A stretch of 13,031 nt of DNA from Treponema sp. (GTDB lineage Bacteria > Spirochaetota > Spirochaetia > Treponematales > Breznakiellaceae): the NCBI GenBank assembly GCA_031268245.1, contig JAIRXN010000129.1, positions 1 to 13,031 on the forward strand, given 5' to 3'. Within the stretch, counting starts at the first letter, position 1. The number at the start of each line of letters is the position of its first letter. The translations under genes were made by a program, and so were the position numbers. Positions 5,384-11,240 of the stretch are shown piece by piece. The notes below the pieces were generated by a model. That model searched no databases and was not told where the DNA came from. It worked only from the letters and a program-made list of their open reading frames with translations.

Positions 5384-7021
5384 CTACATTTTTGTTACGC
5401 GGTAGAGTTTCCGGTTGATACCGTAGTGGTGGATGCGGAGTCCCATTTGCCGTTCCGTGATGCCGAGATTGCGGGCCGCTGCGGCCATGTTTCCATCGGC
5501 TATCTTCATCGCCTCAATGATAAGTTCCTTCTCCAGCCGGGAGAGAGCCGCATCGAGAGTAGCGGTAGGCTCCGTATTGGTTGACGTGGCGGACTGAAGG
5601 CTCGGGGGAAGGTTGTATGAGTGAATAACCTGATCATTGGAGAGGATCACGGCCCTTTCGATACAGTTTTCCAGTTCCCGTACATTACCGGGCCAGGAAT
5701 AGCTTGTCAAAAGATCGATAGCAGGGCTCGAAATCCGTTTTATACGTTTGCCGTTCCGTTCGGCATATTTTTCCGCAAAGTAATCGGCCAGGAGCATGAT
5801 GTCGCTCTTCCGCTCCCGGAGAGGGGGAATATGCAGGGGGAAAACGTTGAGACGGTAGTAAAGATCCTCCCGGAAACGGCCCGCCTTGACCTCGGCCTCA
5901 AGGTTCCGGTTGGTAGCCGCAATGAGACGGACATCAACCTTGAGGGTTTCGGTTCCCCCTACCCGTTCCAGTTCCCGTTCCTGAAGCACGCGGAGGAGTT
6001 TTACCTGGATCTGGGGCGGCAGTTCCCCGATTTCGTCCAAAAATATCGTTCCCTTATGGGCAAGTTCGAAACGGCCTTTTCTCTCCCTGACCGCGCCGGT
6101 AAAGGCCCCTTTTTCATGCCCAAAAAGCTCGCTTTCTATGATCGATTCGGGCAACGCAGCGCAATTAATCTTGATGAGGGCCGCTCCGGCCCGGCGGGAG
6201 AGACGGTGGCACTCTGCGGCCACCAGTTCCTTGCCGGTTCCGCTTTCACCGGTTATGAGAACCGAGGCGTCGCTGGGCGCCACCTGGCCGAGCATATCGT
6301 AGACTTCCCTCATGGCCTTATCGGAACCGATAATCTCACTGCCCGGGGTTATCCTTCCTCCGCTTGAGAGGGACTCCTTTCCCTGCCGGGAGAAGTTCCC
6401 TTCGCTGTCCTGCTGCCGAAGACGGAATTGTTCTTCCATTATTCTCTCACGCAGTTTGGCTGAATCGGCAATGATCGATGCGGCCTTTTCCAGGAGAGAG
6501 CGGTCTTTGGACATTCTGCTTTCTTTATTGCCCTCTTCAATGCGCCGTTCCGCACTCAGGGTACCGATGACATTTCCGCGGGAAGCGATTGCCGTACTCC
6601 CGGATGTCCGGATGGGGACACAGTAATAGGAGAGACCTTCCATATCTTTGATAGTGCGGTTCTTTGCCCTGTTGAGAAAACGTGTCTCCAGGGAAAGATC
6701 GGAAACGGAAACCGGGGCGCCGGATTCAAAAACCCTGCCCACGAGGCCCTCTCCCAGGCGGTAAACGCCCCGCAGCTTCTCTTCCGGACTGAGGCCGTGA
6801 GCCTCTTCAATCCGGAGCAAGCCTGTCCCCCGATCTAAAAGGGTTACCATGCCTCTGGTAAGGCCGGCCCGGGTCTCCAGGAGACTCAGGAGAGGCCCCA
6901 AAGCCTCCCGCAACTCTACATGTCTGTCAAAGGTTCTGGCAATGTCAAAGAGGAGTTCAAATTCATTTCGCTCCTGCTCAATCGCCTCATAGTTGAAACC
7001 GCTATCGGATGCATCCGCCAT
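5384..7021 (-). CDS. nifA: NifA-like sigma-54-dependent transcriptional activator
   Basis: This 545-residue enhancer-binding protein has three parts. Residues about 20-190 form a GAF sensor domain (SYYCVPIR at 131-138). Residues about 228-460 form the AAA+ domain with Walker A GESGTGKE (258-265), the sigma-54-contacting GAFTGA loop (305-310), Walker B IFLDE (326-330) and YSWPGNVRELEN (441-452). Residues about 500-540 form a Fis-type helix-turn-helix with AAARNLGITERQMGLRI. The GAF-AAA-HTH order and the TERQMGLRIHHYGI end resemble NifA. The linker before the HTH (about 461-500) contains no cysteine, unlike oxygen-sensitive rhizobial NifA. The start is fixed by a stop codon ending nine bases upstream; no Shine-Dalgarno is visible. 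It lies just upstream of the sigma-54 amtB promoter and divergent from modABC. Another sigma-54 activator subfamily is possible; the class itself is certain. Confidence 0.88.
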   Translation of the reverse strand: MADASDSGFNYEAIEQERNEFELLFDIARTFDRHVELREALGPLLSLLETRAGLTRGMVTLLDRGTGLLRIEEAHGLSPEEKLRGVYRLGEGLVGRVFESGAPVSVSDLSLETRFLNRAKNRTIKDMEGLSYYCVPIRTSGSTAIASRGNVIGTLSAERRIEEGNKESRMSKDRSLLEKAASIIADSAKLRERIMEEQFRLRQQDSEGNFSRQGKESLSSGGRITPGSEIIGSDKAMREVYDMLGQVAPSDASVLITGESGTGKELVAAECHRLSRRAGAALIKINCAALPESIIESELFGHEKGAFTGAVRERKGRFELAHKGTIFLDEIGELPPQIQVKLLRVLQERELERVGGTETLKVDVRLIAATNRNLEAEVKAGRFREDLYYRLNVFPLHIPPLRERKSDIMLLADYFAEKYAERNGKRIKRISSPAIDLLTSYSWPGNVRELENCIERAVILSNDQVIHSYNLPPSLQSATSTNTEPTATLDAALSRLEKELIIEAMKIADGNMAAAARNLGITERQMGLRIHHYGINRKLYRVTKM

Positions 7022-7029
7022 TTGCCGCT

Positions 7030-7058
7030 ATCTTACTACAATAATGTAGGATTGTAAA
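7030..7058 (-). promoter_or_regulatory. Candidate promoter of the nifA-like gene
   Basis: On the minus strand TTTACA (7058 to 7053) is followed after 17 bases by TAAGAT (7035 to 7030). Both resemble sigma-70-type boxes. The spacer contains the palindrome CTACATTATTGTAG. Transcription would begin only two or three bases before the ATG at 7021, giving a nearly leaderless message, which agrees with the missing Shine-Dalgarno. Confidence 0.35.
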
Positions 7059-7130
7059 TAGACCTTCTTGCAAAGTTACCGGACAAGTCTATTGCGGTCT
7101 CTATTGTTTGGTTTTATTCTATGTATGTTA

Positions 7131-7159
7131 TTGAATATTATGTGGGTTTGTTATATTTT
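7131..7159 (+). promoter_or_regulatory. Candidate promoter of modABC
   Basis: TTGAAT (7131-7136) and TATTTT (7154-7159) are spaced by 17 bases; an overlapping TATATT at 7152 would give 15. A start near 7166 leaves a leader of about 27 bases. The region is very A/T-rich, so chance matches are likely and the call is weak. Confidence 0.25.
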
Positions 7160-7192
7160 GTAGGTCTATATCGACACCACTTGAGGAAGAAT

Positions 7193-8005
7193 ATGATGAT
7201 GAAGCTGTCCAACAAAACAAGGGCCGCAGTCTTCGGCCTGCTGCTCCTGATCGTATCGGGGGGGCCGGTTTTCGCCGGAGCCAAAACGGAGGCCGCGGAA
7301 GCCAAAGAGCCGGTAACTATTATGGTTGCGGCAGCGGCAAGCCTGCGCCTCTCCTTTGAGGACGAGCTTATTCCCCGGTTTCAGGCAAAGTATCCCTGGA
7401 TCACCGTGGAAGGAACCTACGATAGTTCGGGCAAACTCCAGACCCAGATTGAACAGGGGCTCCAGGCCGATGTGTTTATGTCCGCCGCAACCACCCAGAT
7501 GGATAATCTGGTAAAAGGCGGTTACATACATGCGGATTCGGTAAAATCCCTTCTGGAAAACAAAATTGTGCTGATTAAACCCGCCGGTACGTCAACGCCG
7601 GTAACGGAGTTCTCCAATATCACCCGTGCAAATATCATTGTACTGGGAGACCCCGCCAGTGTTCCCGCGGGCCAGTACGCCAGGGAGGCTTTTACCAGTC
7701 TGGGAATCTGGGATGCGGTATCCGCCAAAGCCAGCTTCGGTACGAATGTGACGGAAGTGGCCAACTGGGTTTCAAGTGGAAATGCCGAGGTGGGAGTGGT
7801 CTACGCCACCGATGCGGCGGCGACTAAAAACGTGGAAGTCATCGCCGAATGTCCCAACGGACTTCTCGCCCGGCCGGTGATCTATCCCCTGGGGATAATC
7901 GCCGCCTCCGCCCGCCCCGCCGAAGCGAAGCTCCTGGCCGATTTCCTTGCTTCCGCCGAAGGGCTCGCTGTCTTTAAGGCCAACGGATTCTCGGCGGGGA
8001 ATTAG
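7193..8005 (+). CDS. modA: Molybdate ABC transporter, substrate-binding protein ModA
   Basis: ModA captures molybdate (or tungstate) in the periplasm and hands it to ModBC. The best start is ATG 7193, the first of three consecutive ATGs, preceded by GAGGAAG at 7183-7189. The frame is open further upstream to an ATG at 7121, but that segment lacks a ribosome site and would put 24 odd residues before the signal peptide. The 270-residue protein begins with a typical signal peptide (charged MMMKLSNKTR, then a hydrophobic core, probable cleavage after PVFA); no lipobox cysteine is present. Family motifs are VAAAASLRLSFED, YDSSGKLQTQIEQG, ADVFMSAA, GDPASVPAGQYAREAF and VGVVYATDA. It is first in modA-modB-modC. 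Its role here is plausibly to supply molybdenum for nitrogenase. Confidence 0.95.
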   Translation: MMMKLSNKTRAAVFGLLLLIVSGGPVFAGAKTEAAEAKEPVTIMVAAAASLRLSFEDELIPRFQAKYPWITVEGTYDSSGKLQTQIEQGLQADVFMSAATTQMDNLVKGGYIHADSVKSLLENKIVLIKPAGTSTPVTEFSNITRANIIVLGDPASVPAGQYAREAFTSLGIWDAVSAKASFGTNVTEVANWVSSGNAEVGVVYATDAAATKNVEVIAECPNGLLARPVIYPLGIIAASARPAEAKLLADFLASAEGLAVFKANGFSAGN

Positions 8006-8006
8006 A

Positions 8007-8043
8007 GTCTGTCCGCAAAGTAACCGGCTTTGTGGACAGACAC
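8007..8043. repeat. Dispersed palindromic repeat, copy 2, between modA and modB
   Basis: GTCTGTCCGCAAAG (8007-8020) pairs with CTTTGTGGACAGAC (8028-8041) with one G-U pair and a 7-base loop. It starts one base after the modA stop codon. Positions 8008-8043 equal 3131-3166 except for one loop base. In the mod transcript it would be a strong hairpin between modA and modB without a T-run, so it could protect the upstream modA message rather than stop transcription. Confidence 0.75.
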
Positions 8044-8078
8044 GAATTAAGCCCCGATTAAAAGAAAGGGAAAAAACG

Positions 8079-8756
8079 GTGAATCTTTCTCCCATTCTGG
8101 TCTCCATGAGAACCGCTTCGGCCGCGATTGCGGTAACTTTCTTCCTGGGGGTTCTGGCGGCCAGGGTGGTTGCGGGGATAAACCGGAAAGAAATCAAGAT
8201 GATCCTGGACGGCATCCTCACCCTGCCCCTGGTGCTGCCCCCTACGGTGGCGGGTTTCTTTCTGCTCTACATCTTCGGAGTCCGGGGGCCGGTGGGGAAA
8301 TTTTTTCTGGATTTTTTCAGCGTAAGAATCGCCTTTTCCTGGTCCGCCACGGTGATCGCGGCGGTAACTATCTCCTTTCCCCTGATGTACCGTTCCTGCC
8401 GGGGCGCTCTGGAACAGGTAGACCCAAATCTTGTGTACGCCGCCCGGACTCTGGGGCTTTCCGAGTGGGCAATCTTCCTCAAAATCAGCCTCCCCACGGC
8501 CATGCCCGGCGTGGCTTCCGGAGCGGTTCTCGCATTTGCCAGGGGCCTTGGGGAATTCGGTGCTACCGCCATGATAGCCGGCAACATAGCCGGGAAAACC
8601 CGCACCCTGCCCCTGGCTGTGTATTCGGATGTAGCGGCCGGCAACATGGAAGGGGCCTACGGCTATGTACTCATTATTGTGATCATCTCCTTTGTGGTGG
8701 TGGCCCTGATGAATTATTTCACTGTTCAGGAAACCAAAATTCGGGGAAAAGAATGA
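8079..8756 (+). CDS. modB: Molybdate ABC transporter, permease ModB
   Basis: ModB is the membrane channel subunit of the molybdate importer. I place the start at GTG 8079, with GAAAGGG eight bases upstream. That gives 225 residues, against 229 for the E. coli protein. Longer in-frame extensions upstream would run through the palindrome and overlap modA. The protein has five to six hydrophobic segments, the LTLPLVLPPTVAGFFLLYIF stretch typical of ModB, and the EAA loop ARTLGLSEWAIFLKISLPTA, which docks to the ATPase. The stop overlaps the modC start (ATGA at 8753-8756), so translation of the two is coupled. Confidence 0.94.
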   Translation: MNLSPILVSMRTASAAIAVTFFLGVLAARVVAGINRKEIKMILDGILTLPLVLPPTVAGFFLLYIFGVRGPVGKFFLDFFSVRIAFSWSATVIAAVTISFPLMYRSCRGALEQVDPNLVYAARTLGLSEWAIFLKISLPTAMPGVASGAVLAFARGLGEFGATAMIAGNIAGKTRTLPLAVYSDVAAGNMEGAYGYVLIIVIISFVVVALMNYFTVQETKIRGKE

Positions 8757-9802
8757 GCGTCAGGGTGGTCATTAAAAAACGGCTTTCCTCCCGCTTTTCT
8801 TTGGAGACGGAATTCGAAACGGGAGAAGGCTGCCTCGGCATATTGGGGGTGTCGGGTTCGGGCAAGTCCATGACCTTAAAATGTATAGCCGGTATCGAAA
8901 CCCCCGACGAGGGGTGTATCTCCGTTAACGGCCGCATCGTTTTCGACTCATCGAAAAAAATCAACCTTAAACCCCAGGCCCGGCGGGTGGGTTATCTTTT
9001 CCAGGACTACGCCCTCTTCCCCAGGATGACGGTACTGGAAAATATATGCGCCGGCCTTTCAAAGCAAAAAGAAAAAGCGCTTTTCTGGATAGAAGCCATG
9101 GAATTAACGGGACTTGAAAACCGTTTTCCTTCCCAGCTTTCGGGGGGACAGCAACAGCGAACCGCCCTGGCCCGTATGCTTATCAGAAACCCCGAAGTCA
9201 TCCTTCTGGACGAGCCTTTTTCCGCCCTGGATACGGGCCTTCGGGAGCAGATGCAGATCCGTTTCCCGGACTTCATTCAAAAGGGGAGGCCGGACTTATC
9301 GGGCGTCCTCATGGTAACCCACAGCCGGGACGAAGCCTACAGGCTCTGCAATTCCATCCTGGTGATGGAAGAAGGCCGGACCCTGGGCAGGGGCCTGACC
9401 CGTGAAGTTTTTGCCGACCCCGGTTCCGTTCAGGTAGCCAGAATCACCGGCTGCAAAAACATTTCTCCCCTCAAGCGTACCGGGGAGCGTGAAGCGATCG
9501 CCCTCAACTGGGGCTTCCGCCTTAGCCTCTCCCGCCCGATTCCGGAAGACATTACCTGCCTGGGCATACGGGCCCACGACTTTTTTCCTGCGGACAAAGA
9601 GGATGCGCCGAACCGGATAAGGCTAAAGGTAAAACGCCGTTCCGAGGAACCCTTTGAAGAAGCGGTTATCTTCACCAACGCCGATGCGGCTTCCCCTTCT
9701 GAGGAAGGGGAAATCTGGTGGAAATTCAGCAAGTACACGGGCCTGCGGGAGATACCGGAGCGCCTCTATGTTCCCCCCGAAGCCGTACTCCTTTTACGGT
9801 AA
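8753..9802 (+). CDS. modC: Molybdate ABC transporter, ATP-binding protein ModC
   Basis: ModC is the cytoplasmic ATPase that drives molybdate import through ModB. The protein has 349 residues, near the usual 350. The ABC motifs are complete: Walker A GVSGSGKS (32-39), Q-loop Gln84 in YLFQDYALFP, signature LSGGQ (129-133), Walker B VILLDEP (149-155), D-loop SALD and switch His190 in VTHSRDEA. The C-terminal part after about residue 230 includes ARITGCKNISPLKR and ends PERLYVPPEAVLLLR. It resembles the short regulatory domain of clostridial-type ModC more than the E. coli molybdate-binding TOBE domain. The ATG at 8753 overlaps the modB stop and is preceded by GGGGAAAAG. Confidence 0.95.
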   Translation: MSVRVVIKKRLSSRFSLETEFETGEGCLGILGVSGSGKSMTLKCIAGIETPDEGCISVNGRIVFDSSKKINLKPQARRVGYLFQDYALFPRMTVLENICAGLSKQKEKALFWIEAMELTGLENRFPSQLSGGQQQRTALARMLIRNPEVILLDEPFSALDTGLREQMQIRFPDFIQKGRPDLSGVLMVTHSRDEAYRLCNSILVMEEGRTLGRGLTREVFADPGSVQVARITGCKNISPLKRTGEREAIALNWGFRLSLSRPIPEDITCLGIRAHDFFPADKEDAPNRIRLKVKRRSEEPFEEAVIFTNADAASPSEEGEIWWKFSKYTGLREIPERLYVPPEAVLLLR

Positions 9803-9848
9803 CCCTTATGGATTGGCAGTTTGCCGCCGCTTTTTCATAGAAAAGCCT

Positions 9849-9871
9849 GTTCCAAAGGTTTTTTCGGAACA
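9849..9871 (+). terminator. Hairpin after modC, possible terminator
   Basis: TGTTCC (9849-9854) pairs with GGAACA (9866-9871), and a few inner A-T pairs are possible after one mismatch. A run of six T residues (9859-9864) lies in the loop rather than after the stem. This makes it an atypical terminator, or else a relative of the hairpin at 859-891, which shares TGTTCCAAA. Confidence 0.35.
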
Positions 9872-9880
9872 AATCCACTA

Positions 9881-9909
9881 TTCCCTATCTTACGGTTTTC
9901 TGATACTAT
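9881..9909 (+). promoter_or_regulatory. Candidate tRNA-Arg promoter
   Basis: An extended -10 element, TGATACTAT (9901-9909), lies just ahead of the tRNA, with a poor -35 match TTCCCT at 9881-9886 and 17-base spacing. Transcription would begin around 9915, a few bases before the mature 5' end. The -35 is weak, so this is tentative. Confidence 0.35.
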
Positions 9910-9921
9910 GCTGAAAGCATC

Positions 9922-9993
9922 GGCCCTATAGCTCAATGGATAGAGCCCAGGCCTTCTAAGCCTGTCATGATGGTTCGATTCCGTCTAGGGTCA
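9922..9993 (+). tRNA. tRNA-Arg (anticodon UCU)
   Basis: The sequence folds into a full cloverleaf. The acceptor stem is GGCCCTA with TAGGGTC (one G-U pair) and the discriminator base is A9993. The D arm is GCTC/GAGC with loop AATGGATA, and the anticodon arm is CAGGC/GCCTG with loop CTTCTAA. The variable loop has four bases, and the T arm is GATGG/CCGTC with loop TTCGATT. The anticodon TCT at 9955-9957 reads AGA/AGG arginine codons. CCA is not encoded and must be added. A TTTTT run follows at 9999-10003, which may end transcription. Confidence 0.95.
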
Positions 9994-10042
9994 GAGGCTT
10001 TTTCAAAAAAACGTGAGTTTTGAGAATGGCCTGTCATAAAGA

Positions 10043-11239
10043 ATGATTAAAATTTTGCATACTGCCGATCTCCACCTGGGGAAGAGTCTTCACGAACAGA
10101 GCCTTGCCGAAGATCAGGCCCATGCTCTCAAGCAGCTCACGGAGATTCTCAAGGCACAGGAATTCCACGCCCTCATCATTGCCGGGGATGTGTATGACAG
10201 GTCGATACCTTCCCCGGAGGCAGTGGGCCTCTTTTCGGCTTTTCTTGCGGACATAAAAAAGCTCAAGAGCGCCCCCGAGCTTCTCGTCATTCCGGGTAAC
10301 CACGATTCGGCAGTACGGCTGGGTTACGGCAAGGAACTTTTCAGGAGCCTGGGAATCCATTTTGTATGCGATACGCAAGAGGCTTTCAGGCCCGCGATTA
10401 TCCTTCGGGGCAGCGAAGGGGACAGTTGCGCCTGTTTTCTGCTGCCTTTTCTGGGCGCCGGCAGCCTCACAAACGATGAGGGAGAAGTTCTGCGCAGCCA
10501 GGCGGAACTGGCCGCGGAGGCGGCAAAGAGGCTTGATGCGGCGCAAAAAGAATGCAGGGCTCAGGGCGCCTCCTACGCCATTCTTGCGGCCCATCTTTTT
10601 GCCGGGGGAGGAAGGGAGTCGGACTCGGAGAGGATCTTTCTCGGCGGAGCTGAACAGGTGGACATGGGGATGTTTGCCGGGTTTGACTATGCGGCACTGG
10701 GGCACCTTCACCGTTTTCAGAAGGCCGGGGCAAAAGAGGGCGGAGCCTTTGCCTGGTATTCGGGAAGCCCCCTCGCCTACTCCTTTGATGAAGCCGGCGG
10801 CGAAAAATGTTTTATTTCGCTTACATTGGAGAGAGGGGAAGTCAAAGCAGACAGTATTCCTGTACAACCCCTGCGTAACATGAGGAGGCTTGAAGGAAAT
10901 TTCCGCCGTTTCATGACAGAGCCGCTGCAGGATGAAGAACTTAAAGCGGCAAAAAACGATTACCTTGAAATTACCCTTACGGGAAATGAACTCACGGAAA
11001 ACGCCCTTTCGATACTAAAAATGCGCTTCCCTTATCTTCTCTCCATTCATCAGGAGGCGGCCCTTTCATCCCTGCAAAGCGGAAAAGACAGGACTTTAAA
11101 TGAAGAGGGAGCCGGACGCAGGGATATTACGGCTGACTTCAAAGATTTTCTTGCAGAGCTTTACGGGGAAGCGGAAGAAGATAAAGTAAAGCTTTTTAAC
11201 GAGATACATGCAGAGGCTGCCGGGGACGGGGAAGTGTAG
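10043..11239 (+). CDS. sbcD: DNA repair exonuclease subunit SbcD (Mre11 family)
   Basis: SbcD is the metal-dependent nuclease of the SbcCD complex, which cuts DNA hairpins and processes ends during replication and repair. The 398-residue protein shows the phosphoesterase motifs in order: HTADLHLG (Asp9, His11), IAGDVYDRS (Asp49), IPGNHDS (Asn86-His87), the LAAHLFAGG histidine (His184) and GHLH (His221, His223), followed by WYSGSPLAYSFDE. The C-terminal part, which would contact SbcC, is less conserved. The ATG at 10043 has no clear Shine-Dalgarno. It lies one base ahead of sbcC, so the two are co-translated. The complex may be relevant to a genome with many palindromes, but that link is speculative. 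Confidence 0.95.
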   Translation: MIKILHTADLHLGKSLHEQSLAEDQAHALKQLTEILKAQEFHALIIAGDVYDRSIPSPEAVGLFSAFLADIKKLKSAPELLVIPGNHDSAVRLGYGKELFRSLGIHFVCDTQEAFRPAIILRGSEGDSCACFLLPFLGAGSLTNDEGEVLRSQAELAAEAAKRLDAAQKECRAQGASYAILAAHLFAGGGRESDSERIFLGGAEQVDMGMFAGFDYAALGHLHRFQKAGAKEGGAFAWYSGSPLAYSFDEAGGEKCFISLTLERGEVKADSIPVQPLRNMRRLEGNFRRFMTEPLQDEELKAAKNDYLEITLTGNELTENALSILKMRFPYLLSIHQEAALSSLQSGKDRTLNEEGAGRRDITADFKDFLAELYGEAEEDKVKLFNEIHAEAAGDGEV

Positions 11240-11240
11240 C

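Larger units (their letters stand above)
7022..7192. other. Divergent nifA-modA regulatory region
   Basis: This 171-bp A/T-rich region separates the two divergent start codons. It holds candidate promoters for both directions, two overlapping small palindromes (CTACA-ATAA-TGTAG at 7036-7049 and TACAAT-N8-ATTGTA ending at 7056), and a 7-bp inverted repeat AATAGAC/GTCTATT (7057-7063 and 7087-7093). The last encloses GCAAAGTTACCGG, close to the core of the repeat at 3131 and 8008. I did not see a convincing ModE operator or a -24/-12 promoter with correct spacing. Confidence 0.5.
9803..9921. other. Intergenic region modC to tRNA-Arg
   Basis: This 119-bp spacer contains a candidate modABC terminator-like hairpin (9849-9871) and a candidate tRNA promoter (9881-9909). 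A 5-bp hairpin, ATGCT-GAA-AGCAT (9908-9920), ends one base before the tRNA. No gene is apparent. Confidence 0.5.

Noticed and set aside
7079..7096. A -24/-12-like sequence (GGACAAGTCTATTGC) upstream of modA
   Set aside because: GG and GC are separated by 11 bases rather than the strict 10, and the TGGCAC box is poor.
7121..7192. N-terminal extension of modA to the ATG at 7121
   Set aside because: There is no Shine-Dalgarno before it, and it would put 24 residues ahead of a normal signal peptide. GAGGAAG before 7193 marks the likelier start.
7947..8078. N-terminal extension of modB upstream of 8079
   Set aside because: It would overlap the end of modA in another frame and translate through the palindrome. 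The GTG at 8079 has a ribosome site and gives the normal family length.
10034..10867. Minus-strand open frame of 277 codons opposite sbcD
   Set aside because: It is antisense to well-conserved SbcD motifs and has no family resemblance or start signal.
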